Below the pieces are notes generated by a model. The model worked only from the letters and a program-made list of their open reading frames with translations, was not told the DNA's origin and made no database searches. Positions 35,381-47,900 of a DNA stretch of 64,000 bases are shown here, one piece after another; within the stretch, counting starts at the first letter, position 1; each line of letters opens with the position of its first letter. The stretch covers positions 686,432,202 through 686,496,201 of the forward strand of contig OX422208.1 of assembly GCA_949130495.1 (NCBI GenBank). Direction: 5' to 3'. The translations under genes and the position numbers were made by a program. Origin of the DNA: Sambucus nigra (Eukaryota; Streptophyta; Magnoliopsida; Dipsacales; Adoxaceae).

Positions 35381-36768
35381 TCCCAATGGTGAATCGATAC
35401 TAGTGGCTATGCTCACCGTCATGTCTAATAACCCCGTGGTGTGTGCAAAACTAGTGGCAATGAAACTATGTGAAGACCCCGTGTCAAATAATATCCGCCC
35501 CAAAGTCCCCTGGATAGAAAACGTACCCTCAACCATGAGTGGATACTGTGGGACTACGGTTTGATGGACATTTTAGACACATCCGTACTGAAGTTTCCCC
35601 TACTGTACTGCAACTGATAGAACGGCAGGCAAGGCTGAGACTGGTGTTGACGTTGGAAGAGCGACTGGGAAGATCGACCTCTGGGGCTCCTGGTGAGCAC
35701 CCTGCTGCTGAGGATACTTCCCCTTATCGGGGCCTTCAAATCGTCTGTGGCCAGTCTTGACACAATTAAAGCACTTACCAAAAAAAAATTCCCCTTTCTG
35801 CCCTGTTGGTCGTTGCCACCTCTACCTTAGCCCTGATGGCCCTATTGAAACTGCTGTTGCCCGGGTGTCCCTGCTGTCCCTGGTGGTCATGCCTGAAACA
35901 TCCCTGCCCTTGACGAAAGCACCCTGATGGGAAACTTGCTCACCCTGCTCTACTGACTCTAACCTGATTGTGCCCCACTGGCACTAACTCCACCTGTCCT
36001 GCCTTACTGGCTAGACTCACCTACCCGCTTGTTCCCCTTAATATGGAAGAGATGATCCTGGCAGTGTAGTAAAGCATCATTAAGTACATTGGTATAAGAC
36101 TACAATGAGAGGTTACCCAGAAGATGCTATCGAATCCTCCAGGTCAGACCATCCATGAACATATGAATTTTCTTCTCTTCAGTAGGCACCTTCGTTCGTA
36201 CCAAGTTTACCAATCTTATAAACTCCTCCTCATACTCGACTGCAGTTTTCCCCTCCTGGGTGAGGTCTAGTAGTTTTCACCTCATCTCAATCTGAACGGC
36301 AGAAGGGAAATATTTACAATCAAACCGCACCCAAAAGTCCTGTATAGTCATAACGTCACGCTCCTATGCAGTTGTAGTGGACTCCCACCACTGTAACGCT
36401 GATTCTACTAGCTTGAAAGTAGCTAGTATATGCTTCTGCATCTTCGTGCACTCGTACATCCTCACATGCCTTTGGATATCTTTCTTCCATTTGCTAGATG
36501 TAATAATATCGGAACCCCCTGTGAACTCCATGGGATGCGCCTTCTGGAAGGCATCTCTGACTCGCTCCCATATGGAAGGAAATGCGTGAACTGGTGCGGG
36601 TGCCACTGCATGTGCATGTGGAGGGGCCTACTGGACTACAACTAGTGTTGCGTTAACTGCCTAAGCAATAATGGCATCAACCTCGACAGCATTCACTGTA
36701 CCCTGAGTTAGTGCTGGCTGAAGCTCGGGTCGGGCATTTCTGGCCCTAGGAGCACGTCTGGGAGGCAT
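35381..36768 (-). pseudogene. CHR gag and protease N-terminal part (broken)
   Basis: Start MPPRRARNARPEL at 36768. Capsid core 36606-36364: FPSIWERVRDAFQKAHPMEF, FTGGSDIITSSKWKKDIQRH, ATFKLVESALQWWESTTTA. It continues as FWVRFDCKYFPSAVQIEMR and EFIRLVNLVRTKVPTEEKKI. The zinc knuckle near 35750-35785 reads CFNCVKTGHRRFEG (last Cys lost). The protease active site ILFDTGSSHSFI lies near 35465-35500, just before LTR-D. Several in-frame stops. Unit 2 carries a second copy at 43478-44894. Confidence 0.8.
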
Positions 36769-36937
36769 CTGAAATAATAAATAATTTATAAGTCCACAGT
36801 TATCAAATATCAAATAGCAGAAGACGTAAACACATAATCAAGAATGCAATAATCCTAATAAGAGGGATCTACATCAAACAACGCTAAGCTGAAATCATAA
36901 TAAGCCATACAGGTCCAAAAAGACTCTAGAACCTGAT

Positions 36938-36949
36938 GCTCTGATACCA
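36938..36949 (-). other. CHR primer-binding site (initiator tRNA-Met)
   Basis: Minus strand TGGTATCAGAGC, two bases from the 5' LTR end. It sets the minus-strand orientation of CHR. Confidence 0.85.
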
Positions 36950-36951
36950 CC

Positions 36952-39905
36952 TGTGACACCCTGCCTAATTAAAAACCGAGTGATCAATTGTTTAATAATT
37001 TAGTAACAGAATATCCGATTGGTTCAGTCTTAGCATCACTGTCGAAAACATTTATTAATTACTAACCACCTAGTAGTTAAAAGTTAAGTGTCAAATTTTA
37101 TCCTTTAAAATTAACATGCAACCACAAATAATTAATTTAACCATTCACCATCTAATACAATCTCACAACAAATAAGAATGACATAAATGAATAACTCAGT
37201 CTGGAGTAAACACATCCAGTTAAAATCCCAATTACAAGTCTGAAATGAAATAAATCCCCACAACTGAAATATAAATAAGAGCCTGTAGTCACAATCTCTG
37301 AGTACATCTGAATAAATGATAGGCAACATGACCGACTGAAGTAAATAACTCAAAAAGAATCAAGGATAGACGTGGAGGCGTCTAGTACCGAGGTCCTGTA
37401 ACTTCCACCAAAGCTACATCACGTCAACTGGTAGGAACTCCTATGCTCGATGTCCCTGTGGCTGGTGACCTAAAAGATTTTAACAAAAACAAATTAAATT
37501 TGCAACAAAACGTGTCAGAGCCCGAGTTGTAAATGGTTTAAAAATAGCAAGTGTTTAAAATGCATTAAACAGTAAATATTATATCGATGTTAGTTCCTCG
37601 TGCCCTCACTTGAGATTCTCACCTCTCAACTAATGTGCACGCCTAGCGTAGACTCCCAACCCAATCCTAGTCACGCAATCCCACTTATCTAGTTTAGTTC
37701 AAGTCCTTTACTCAATTATCTAAGTCATTGTAACCAATTATAACACCTGAATAATACCTTCTTGTAATTATAACATTAGTTTAATTGGATTCAAATAACT
37801 CATTAATCATTCAAGTTCCCACATTGTTGATTAATATTTAATATCGTAATCTTTCTCATCTACTAAGCATCACAGTAGATTAATCTCAAGTGTATATACA
37901 TATATATATCACTATCATACATATATATACTAGTACGGCAGCCCAAAAGGATAAACCTGCGGTGCACACATTCTTTACTATCAGTCCCGGTACATCACGC
38001 ACATAAGGACTACGAATTCTGAATGACTCTGGAATCATATCAACACACAACACATGCAATAGAGGCGAATATGGTTCCCGGACCCATGGGATATGCACAT
38101 ACCTACGCACCCACGTGACCGTAAACTTATCAACTCACAGATAAGTCTTTCCGAGACCTCCTGAGGTAGTAATCTAAAATCCCCCCGAAGGCTCATCAAG
38201 ATAAGATTATCCCCTTCCTAAGACCTCCCGCGATAACAAGTGTGGTAGGTATATTATAGGCGGAAGAGTTCATGCAATAGGTACACACAACCCATCTAAT
38301 TTATAGGATCACACCACCTAAATATTCCAGATTTGTACGAATTGTCATTCTTTACAATATTCATGACGTTCCCAATTACGACTATTCTCTCTATCGTATC
38401 GTACTACTTATAATAAATATCACTAAGGAGTTCCTCTTATCCTTATATACTTCTGCACTTAATGTTACTAGCTCAAGAAATGTGGTTGCCCAACATAAAA
38501 TTAAGTCATTCATTATTCTTGAATTATTTTCACTAAATTTTAGTTCGTCCCGCAAAATTTCCAAAAATTTCAAATCTCGTTCGAAGTGGCCAGAAGTTTC
38601 GTTTCAATGAAACTTCAAACGAACTTCACTCTAAAATCTCGTTAGTAAATTGTTCGAACGGACTTTGAACGAACTAAATTCTGAATTTTCGTTGGAATTA
38701 TCATTGGATTCTCGTTTGAACAAAGTCGTTCAAACGAATTTCCAGTTCCCCAGGTCTTTCAAACGACATTCACCCAGTTCGTCCTCTACCTTTGGAAACT
38801 TGCATTTTTTCCCATTTTCGTTCACCCAATTCACATCAAACTTTTCCCAACTCAAAATTAATAGTCCTAAAGCCATTTTATATACATTTAGATGATCCCT
38901 AACCTTTTTTAAGCATCAAACCTCATTAAATCTTATATATGGGTGAAGTAATTTAATCAAATATCGAAAGCCCTATTTTTACATCATCAATGATTTTTTC
39001 CACCCAAAATCCAAAGTTAAATTCATTTTTCCTCATGTATCAACCCAGATTTATAGCCTCTACATATGTTAATTGATCTATATTCAATTTCCTACCCAAG
39101 AGCTTGATTAATAATTCAATTTCAACCCAGATTTCACCATATCATGTGTATATCATCAATTCTACACTAACATGTATAATATATCCACTAATTAAAGCAA
39201 GAAAACCACTTGACTTGTTGGGAAGGTCTAAATCGTTGAATGAAAGTGGTATAGATGCGTTCCTCTCTTCCCGATCTACAAATTGATGGTGTTCTTGGTG
39301 AAAGATGGGTGGGTTTGGTCATGGAGCTCCTAGAAATCTCTTCTCCATCTTCCTCTTGGACGCTCTCTTTTCTTTTTGTAGATAAAAACCCTAACTTCTC
39401 CCACGTACATGCGAATATATTTCTCCAATTTTCGACCATTAATTAGCCCCAATTTTTTTAAAGACAAAAGTACCCCTCTGGGGTGTCAGTTTAGCCTAAA
39501 ACTATCACGAAACCCAAACTGAACCCCCGGGAACACTTTTCTGACTATTTCGACCATTCCAGACATGTTGGCACACTCGAAATGACCATTTGGGTGATGT
39601 ATATATGTTTTACTTTTTATTCTATTAATTTAGTCCCGACACGACTCACACGCGCGTCCCAACTTAAATTACATAATTGTTGTATTTCTCTCTCGCGATA
39701 ATTTTCATAGATTCATAATCACATTCAGAATCATATATTACTTTATTTGCTCAGTAATATTCAGTATAATTCCCTGTAATAAATACTAACTCTTATCTCA
39801 TTAGTTAATATTTATTTTATTTTGGATTAATTATTAATTAATTCTCCTCACATTTAATTCAATTAATCCCACAATTAAAATCAATTAAAATTACGGGGTA
39901 TTTCA
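36952..39905 (-). repeat. CHR 5' LTR (complete)
   Basis: 2,954 bp, from TGTGACACC to GGTATTTCA in plus orientation, followed by CATTC and the Tat-2 integrase tail exactly as at 26130. It holds the TTCGAACGA cluster at about 38570-38790. Confidence 0.85.
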
Positions 39906-41100
39906 CATTCCGCTTGAGATCTTGGCAAACAGGAGCATAGACGAGGATCTAATGGTCAGTTTCATTACTATAGATTTGGGACCTTGCTGGATGGATCCGA
40001 TCAGGGCTTACATCGAAGATGGAATCCTACGAGCTGATCTCAAAGAAGTAAAAAATATCCGGTAAAAAGCAGTCAGATATGTGTTGGACAAATGAGTCTT
40101 ATACAAAAGGGATCAACTATCTCCTTATTACGTTGTGTTCATTCTTTGGAGGTTGAATACTTGATTAAAGAAGTGCATCAAGGTTCATGTGGAGGTCATT
40201 CAGCTGGTGGGGGGTTACTCCAAAGAATCAACACACGGGATACTACTAGTCATTATGAGTGCAGACTGTAAGATCATCGCAAGAAAGTGTGATAAGTGTC
40301 AGAGGTTTTCTATAATTCGAAAAGCACTCAACTATGGTGCTAGAGCAGCGTTGGGTGCTTTTGATTATTTCACAAAATGGGTGGAAGTAGAGTTGTTGAT
40401 AGAAATGCCTTATGAAAAGGTGTATTAATTCATCTGGAAGAGCATCATATGTAGGTATAGTATGCCTTATGCCTTCATTGTAGACCATAAAACCCAGTTT
40501 GACAATGATGAATTTAAAGCATATTGTGTTCAATCCAGATTCAGAAACTTCATTCTTCACCAGGCCATCCACAAAGCGATGGTCAAACATAAGTGACAAA
40601 TAGAACCTTGCTTAATAAGCTTAATAAGAGGCTTGTTGATGCCAAGGTAAATTTGATTAATGAACTATGTTAAGTTCTTTGGGCATATAGAACAAAGTCG
40701 AGAAGAGAACCTGGTGAAACACCTTATATGCTTGCATTTGGGACAGAGGCCATGGTACTAGCCTTGATTCTCTAAAGAGTGACTTGATGAGAAGATTGGA
40801 CTTGGACATGTTGGAAGAAGTCCGAGAAGATGTTACTCTCAGAAATGTTGCGTACCAATATAGGATTTCTCGCTTTTATAATAAAAGGGTCAAGCCGACC
40901 AACTTAAAAGAAGGCGATTATGTCCTTAATAGGGTCATCCAAAAAGGAAACAATCTTGAGGCAAATTGGCATGGCCCATATCTCATTTCAACAATCATTC
41001 GACCAAGAATTTTAACCTTGAGACACTTATTGGGGAGGAATTCAAAAACGCTTAGAAAGCCGAGCACCTTCACAAATATTATCACTAAATCAGGGTATTG
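39906..41100 (+). pseudogene. Tat-2 integrase tail, copy 2
   Basis: Same start (CATTCCGCTTGAGATCTTGG) and the same missing first-Asp segment, with RKALNYGARAALGAFDYF in its place. It shares the stops after MPYEKVY, NELC and ALIL. It also has private damage: the GYYWPTM block is frameshifted near 40235-40260, and SQIQKLH and GQTEV are altered near 40540-40590. Tail FYNKRVKPTNLKEGDY is intact. Confidence 0.8.
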
Positions 41101-41351
41101 ACATATTGTATTTATTTTTAACTTATGATCAGCAAAATCATCTTTGAAGTTCAATAAAAATCTTGATTTTAGTTCCTTAATTTTTTTTGTTTTTTTTAGA
41201 GTACGATGATATATATCCCCCAGAAATAACAAACAAAAAATATCTCTTGGTCTTCAGCTCTTATCGATCAACAACACATACTTAATCAGGTTAAACTTAT
41301 TTACCGATCAACAAAACATACTTAATGAGGTTGGATTTATCAAATTCGAGA
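41101..41351 (+). other. Tat-2 3' untranslated region, copy 2
   Basis: Near-identical to 27301-27559. It ends at the same 'caaattcgaga' join into the CHR LTR. Confidence 0.75.
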
Positions 41352-41769
41352 AGGCAACATGCCCGACTGAAGTAAATAACTCGGAAAGAGTCAAGGATAG
41401 ATGTGGAAGCGTCTAGTACCGAGGTCCTGTAACTTCCACAACAACTACATCACGTCAATTGGAAGGAACTCCTATGCTTGGCGTCCCTGTGGCGGGGCAC
41501 CTAAGATATTTTTACACAAACAAAGTAGATTTGGAAGAAAATGCGTCAAGGCGCGAGTTGTAAATGGTTTAAAAACAATAAGTGTTTAAAATGCATTAAA
41601 TAATAAATATTATATCGATGTTAGTTCCTTGTGCCCTCACTTGAGATTCTCACCTCTCAACTAAGGTGCACCCCTAGCTTAGACTCCTAACCCAATCCTA
41701 GTCACGCAATCCCACTTATCTAGTTTAGTCCAAGTCCTTTACTGAATTGCCTAAGTCATTATACCCAAT
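41352..41769 (-). repeat. CHR 3' LTR remnant in unit 2
   Basis: Matches 27560-27976. It stops at 'ccaat' and jumps into the interior of LTR-D (equivalent to 33669), so about 5.7 kb is missing relative to unit 1: the rest of the LTR, all CHR pol and the left end of LTR-D. Confidence 0.75.
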
Positions 41770-42144
41770 CGGAGATAGAAATCATCAACTTGTATCATGG
41801 AAGAGATAAAACGAGTCATCCGCAGGAATCTTCCTAAAATTATATTAGAAAATAGGATTTATGCGATTATCCTAGCGTCAATCATTATAAGGGAATGATA
41901 ACGCATGCGGGATAATACGATACTAAGCACAAATATACGTACATGTAAATATATAGAATCTAAGAGAGTTAAGTTTTAAAGAATATATAAAAAAGAAAAT
42001 AAGAAGAAAAGTAGGAAAAGGACTCGAGTCTCGGGTTTTACCCCGAGATGCCTATGTACCCTATAGAGGCATCAAAGTCCCCCTAGTTCGTATACAAAAC
42101 GAGGGGGTGGGATTTATCCCATAAACCCATTCGAGGATTTCTCT

Positions 42145-42179
<35 letters not shown>

Positions 42180-43472
42180 GTGTTTTAGTTGTGAGAAAAG
42201 TGTGAGAAGAGTGAGAATTCCCGTTTGGAATTTATGAGCAAATCCTATTTTTCTTGTTTTTTGGATTTTATTTATATGAAAATAAGAGATGTGCAATAAT
42301 ACTAAATAAAAAGTATATTAGAATATGTGAGATGAGTGAATAAAAGTGCTAAGTAATAAAACAAATTAATGCGAATTTAGGATAATTTAACGAGAGAGTT
42401 GAGAAAGTTGGACCTTTTTGAAGATCTTGAGCTTGATCTTGGATGTTGGAGAGAACCCCTTGCACTTGGGTGATGATGGAGGGTACTTAATTCACCAAGT
42501 TTGATGAAAAAGGTGATGAAAGGTGAAGGTTAGAAAGGGATTTGAATATGGAAATCACGCTGACTTCGAGAGGGGTTTCTGAGCTTGCTGAGATTGATGG
42601 ATCTCTGCTCTTGTGTTTTTTTTAAATGAGGTTAGGACCTCCTTTTTATAGGCCCAGGGAATTATCTATCGACATAGCCCTGGTCCTGCCAATCGGCAGG
42701 TGTGTTTAGGCACACTGCCGATAGGCAGGGCTAGGAACCTGCAGAATCGTGCACGGGACAAACCGTTAGAATGGTAATTCAGAGATCTTCGAAAGTATTT
42801 TGGACTCCTCCTGGGTCCGAGAGTTGACTTTGGGTCAAATGTGGCTCAGAAACGTTCGTCGGTCCTTTGAACGGGGGATCGTCGGACGCAAACGGATCGT
42901 TCATCCGCATGGTAAGTCAGAATCATGCACGGGACAAACCGTTGGAAAGGTTGGGAGATTTACTTCGACATTCCAAATAGATTGACTCGGTTTGGAGAGT
43001 TAACTTTGGTCAATCAGGGCCTGGAAGTGCTCGGTGATCTTTTGGAGTAAAACGGATCATTCGTCCGTACCGTAACTTAAAATCACGCATGGGGCGGACC
43101 ATTGAAAAGGGGTTTCAGTGCCCTTCGAAGATTCATTCAGTATCGGTTGAGATGAAGAGTTAAATTTGGTCAAACGGAGCCTGGGAGAGTCCGGTGACCT
43201 CCTGATCGAGTTTTATGGGAAAATGAGTCGTTCGTCCGCATCGTAAGTTAGGATTACGCATGGGGTAGACCATTAGAAAGGGATTTTAGTGACCTTCAAA
43301 GATTCATTCAATCTCGGTCGAGCTGAAGAGTTTGACTTTTGGTCAACTGGAGCCTAGGAGTGCCCGATGGCCTTTAGTGAGTACCCGGGGTATGACTTAG
43401 GTTTGCAGCGGTGAGGGGAGGTGCTAGGCGATCTATGGAGAGGTTAGGGGGTGTTAGAATGGGGTGTCTACA
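41770..43472. repeat. LTR-D, truncated copy in unit 2
   Basis: Corresponds to 33669-35375, including the (TG)n run (42149-42175) and the tandem repeats. It ends GGGGTGTCTACA followed by CCATT (CCATA in unit 1). Confidence 0.8.
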
Positions 43473-43477
43473 CCATT

Positions 43478-44894
43478 TCCCAATGTTGAATCTACACTAG
43501 TGGCTATGCTCACCATCGTGTCTAATAACCCCGTGGTGTGTGCAAAACTAGTGGCAATGAAACTATGTGAAGCCCCCGTGTCAAATAATATCCCCCCCAA
43601 AGTCCCCTGGATAGAAAACGTACCCTAAACCACGGGTGGAGCCTGTGGGACTACGGTCTGATGGACGTTGTAGACACATCCATACAGTAGTTGCCCCTGC
43701 TGTACTGGAACTGATAGAAGGGCAGGCAAGGCTGAGACTGGTGCTGGCGCTGGAAGAGCGGCTGGGAAGATCAACCTCGGGGCTCTTGGTGAGCACCCTG
43801 CTACTGAGGATACTTCCCCTTATCAGGGCATTCAAATCTTCTGTGGCCAGTCTTTCCACTAATAAAGCACTTCTTAATAAAATTTCCCCCTTTCTGCCCC
43901 TGTTGGCCGTTGCCACCTCTCCCTTGGCCCTGATGGCCGTACTGAAACTGCTGTTGCCCGGGTGTCCCTGATGAACCTGGTGGTCATGACTAAAACCTCC
44001 CTTCCCTTGACAAAAGCCCCCTGATCTGAATCTCTTAATAGAATCCCCCTGATGGGAAACCTGCTCACCCTACCTCTACTGACTTTGATCTGCTTGTGCC
44101 CAACTGGCACTACCTCCACCTGTCCTGCCCTGCTGTCTAGACTCACCTACCCCCTTGTTCCCCTTAATATAGAAGAGATGATCCTCGCAGTGTAGTAAAT
44201 AAGCATTAAGTACATCGGTATAAGACTACAATGAGAGGTTACCTAGAAGATGATGTCGAATCCTCCAAGTCAGACCCTTCATGAATATCTGAATTTTCTT
44301 CTCTTTAGTAGGCACCTCCGTTCGTACCAAGTTTACCAATCTTGTAAACTCATCCTCCTACTCGGCTACAGTTTTCCCCTCCTGGGTGAGGTCTAGTAGT
44401 TTTCGCCTCATCTCAGTCTGAACGGCATAAGGGAAATATTTACGATCAAATTGCACCCAAAAGTCCTATATAGTCATAACGTCACGCTCCTATGCGGTAG
44501 TAGTGAACTCCCACCACTGTAACGCTGCTTCTACTAGCTTGAAAGTAGCTAGTATATGCTTCTGCACCTTCGTGCACTCGTACATCCTCACATGCCTCTG
44601 GATATCTATCTTCTATTTGCTAGCTGTAACAACATCGGAACCCTCTGTGAACTCCAGAGGATGTGCCTTCTGGAAGGCATCCCTTACTCGCTCCCATGTG
44701 GAAGAGAATGCGTGAGATGGTGCGGGTGCCACTGCATGTGCATGTGGAGGGGCCTGCTGGACTACAACTAGTGTTGCGTTACTTGCCTAAGCAACAATGG
44801 CAGCAACCTCGACAGCATTCACTGTACCCTGAGCTAGTGCTGGCTGAGGCTCGGGTCGGGTATTTCTGGCCTTAGGAGCACGTCTAGGAGGCAT
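43478..44894 (-). pseudogene. CHR gag-protease, copy in unit 2
   Basis: Start MPPRRARNARPE-like at 44894. It has the same blocks as unit 1. The protease box is LFDTGASHS. The zinc knuckle reads CFISGKTGHRRFEC: here the second Cys is lost and the last is kept, the reverse of unit 1. The two copies therefore mutated after duplication. Stops and frameshifts throughout. Confidence 0.75.
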
Positions 44895-45015
44895 CTGAAA
44901 TAAAAAATAATTTATAATTCTACAGTTATCAAATCTCAAATAGAGGAAGACGTAAACACATAATCAAGAATGCAATAATCCTAATAAGAGGGCTCTACAG
45001 CAAACAATGCTAAGC

Positions 45016-46285
45016 TGAATTTTCATTGGAATGGTCGAACGGACTTTGAACGAACTAAACTCTAAATTTTCGTTGGAATTCTCATTGGATTATCATTTAA
45101 ATGAGGTCGTTCAAATGACTTTCCAGTTCCCCAGGTCGTTCGAACGACATTCACCCAGTTCGTTCTCTACCTTAGGAAACCTGCGTTTTTTCCCATTTTC
45201 GTTCACCCAATTCACATTAAACTTTTCCCAACTCAAAATTAATAGTCCTAAAGCCATTTTACATACATTTAGATAATCCCTAACCTTTTTTAAGCATCAA
45301 ACCTCATTAAATCTCATATATGGGTGAAAAAATTTAATCAAATATCAGAAGCCCTATTTTTACATCATTAATGATTTTGTCCACCCAAAATCCAAAGTTA
45401 AATTCATTTTTCCTCATGTATCAACCCAGATTCATAGCCTCTACATATGGTAATTCATCTATGTTCAATTTCCTACCCGAGAGCTTGATTAATAATTCAA
45501 TTTCAACCCAGATTTCACCATATCATGTGTATATCATCAATTCTACACTAACATGTATAATATATCCACTAAGTAAAGCAAGAAAACCACTTGCCTTATT
45601 GGTAAGGTCTGAATTGATGAATGAAATCGGTATAGATGCGTTCCTCTCTTCCCGATCTACACATTGATGGTGTTCTTGGTGAAAGATGGGTCGGTTTGGT
45701 CATGGAGATCCTAGAAATCTCGTCTCCTTCTTCCTCTTGGACTCTCTCTTTTCTTTTGTCGATTAAAACCCTAACTTATCCCACGTACATGCAAATATAT
45801 TTCTCCAATTTTCGCCCATTAATTAGCCCCAATTTTTTTAAAGACAAAAATACCCCTCCGGGATGTCAGTTTAGCCTAAAACTATCACGAAACCCAAACT
45901 GAACCCCCAGGTAGACTTTTCTGACTATTTCGACCATTCCAGACATGTTGGCACACTCAAAATGACCATTTGGGTGATGTATAAATGTTTTACTTTTTAT
46001 TCTATTAATTTAGTCCCGACACGACTCACACGCGCGTCCCGACTTAAATTCCATAATTGTTGTATTTCTCTCTCGCGATAATTTTCATAGATTCATAATC
46101 ACATTCATAATCATATATTACTTTATTTGCTCAGTAATATTCAGTCTATTTCCCAATAATAAATACAAACTCTTATCTCACTAGCTAATATTTATTTTAT
46201 TTTGGATTAATTATTAATTAATTCTTCTCACATTTAATTCAATTAATCCCATAATAAAAATCAATTAAAATTACGGGGTATTTCA
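45016..46285 (-). repeat. CHR 5' LTR, partial, in unit 2
   Basis: Corresponds to about 38650-39905. The primer site and the first roughly 1.7 kb of the LTR (plus-strand left end) are deleted. The join is at 'gctgaattttc', a string found near both parent sites. It ends GGTATTTCA and CATTC. Confidence 0.75.
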
Positions 46286-47485
46286 CATTCCGCTTGAGAT
46301 CTTGGCAAACAGGAGCATAGACGAGGATCTAATGGTCAGTTTCATTATTATAGATTTGGGATCATCCTGGATGGATCAAATCAGAGCTTACATCGAAGAT
46401 GGAATCCTACGAGCTGATCCCAAAGAAATAAAAAATCTTCGGTAAAAAGCAGTCAGATATGTGTTAGACAAATGAGTCTTATACAAAAGGGGATCAACTA
46501 TCTCCTTATTACGTTATGTTCATTCGTTAGAGGTTGAATACTTGATTAAGGAAGTGCATCAAGGTTCATGTGGAGCTCATTCAGCTGGTGGGGGGTTACG
46601 CCAAAGATTCAACACACGAGGATACTACTCGTTAACTATGAGAGAAGACTGGAAGGCCTTCGCAAGAAAGTGTGATAAGTGTCAGAGGTTTTCTATAATT
46701 CGAAAATCACTCAACTATGGTGCTAGATCAGCGTTGGGTGTTTTTAATTATTTCACAAAATGGGTGGAAGTAGAGTTGTTAATAGAAATGCCTTATGAAA
46801 AGATGTATTAATTCATCTGGAAGAGCATTATATGTAGGTATAGTATGCCTTATGCCTTCATCATAGACCATAAAACCCAGTTTGACAATGATGAATTTGA
46901 AGCATATTGTGTTCAGTCCAAGATTCAGAAACTCCATTCTTCACCAGGCCATCCACAAAGCGATGGTCAGACAGAAGTGACAAATAGAACCTTGCTTAAT
47001 AAGCTTAAGAAGAGGATTGATGATGCCAAGGGAAATTTGATTAATGAACTATGTTAAGTTCTTTGGGCATATAGAACAACGCCGAGAAGAGCACCTGGTG
47101 AAATACCTTATATGCTTGCATTTGGGACAGAGGCCATGGTACTAGCCTTGATTCTCTAAAGAGTGACTTGATGAGAAGATTGGACTTGGACATGCTGGAA
47201 GAAGTCCGAGAAGATGTTACTCTCAGAAATGTTGCGTACCAATATAGGACTTCTCGCTTTTATAATAAAAGGGTCAAGACGACCAACTTAAAAGAAGGCG
47301 ACTATATCCTTAAGAAGGTCATCCAGAAGGGAAACAATCTTGAGGCCAATTGGCATGGCCCATATCACATTTCAATAATCATTAGACTAAGAATTTTCAC
47401 CTTGAGACACTTGATGGGGAGGAATTCAAAAACCCTTGGAACGCCGAGCACCTTCACAAATATCATCACAGAATCAGGGTTTTGA
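46286..47485 (+). pseudogene. Tat-2 integrase tail, copy 3
   Basis: It is about as well preserved as the other two copies: IKEVHQGSCGAHSAGG, KCDKCQRFSIIRKSLNYGAR, FIIDHKTQFDNDEFEAYC, SPGHPQSDGQTEVTNRTLL, YKKRID-type linker and FYNKRVKTTNLKEGDY. It shares the missing first-Asp segment and the three stops with copies 1 and 2. Confidence 0.8.
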
Positions 47486-47900
47486 CATATTGTATTTCTT
47501 TTTAACTTATGATCAGCTCAATCATCTTTGAAGTTCAATAAAAATCTTGATTTTAGTTCCTTAAATTTTTTTTTGGGAGTACGGTGTAATATATCCCCCA
47601 GAAACAACAAATAAAAAATATATTTTGGTCTTCAACTCTTATCGATCAACAACACATACTTAATCAGGTTGAACTTATTTGCCGATCAACAAAACATACT
47701 TAATGAGGTTGAATTTATCAAATTCGAGAAGTACCAACAAGTTTATGCTACGAGATGCACAAATAGCCCTATGCACAGTCGTATCTCGCTCAAATTATTA
47801 CTTAATGTATGACTTCGTATGTACAATTCGCAAATAAAAAATTATCACTTCATGTATGACTTTGTATTAACAAGCCACGAATAAGATGTATTGCCCGACT
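47486..47900 (+). other. Tat-2 3' region, continuous past the duplication breakpoint
   Basis: It matches the 3' UTR of copies 1 and 2 to 'caaattcgagaa' (47730) and then continues 'gtaccaacaagtttatgc' with no CHR sequence. This is the original downstream sequence of Tat-2. No 3' LTR of Tat-2 was found before the texture changes at about 48-49 kb. Confidence 0.65.

Larger units (their letters stand above)
27560..39905 (-). mobile_element. CHR: Ty3/gypsy chromovirus (Tekay/Del-like), nearly complete, decayed
   Basis: Minus-strand order: 5' LTR (39905-36952), primer site TGGTATCAGAGC, gag, protease, [LTR-D insertion], RT, RNase H, integrase with chromodomain-like tail, purine tract, 3' LTR (30109-27560, truncated at its far end). 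The target duplication survives only on the 5' LTR side (CATTC, 39906-39910). Long LTRs (about 2.95 kb), an initiator-Met primer and a chromodomain remnant point to the Tekay/Del group. Reading frames are interrupted throughout. Confidence 0.8.
27560..41351. repeat. Tandem unit 1 (about 13.8 kb): CHR element plus Tat-2 integrase tail
   Basis: Runs from the chimeric join (Tat-2 3' UTR to interior of CHR LTR) to the next identical join at 41351. In plus-strand order it contains a left-truncated CHR 3' LTR, CHR pol (minus), solo LTR-D, CHR gag-protease (minus), the CHR 5' LTR, CATTC, the Tat-2 integrase tail and the Tat-2 3' UTR. Unit 2 (41352-47730) starts identically and follows the same order with two deletions. 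Confidence 0.75.

Noticed and set aside
44503..44875. Plus-strand open frames opposite the CHR gag copies (also 36377-36645)
   Set aside because: Shadows of the minus-strand gag capsid core.
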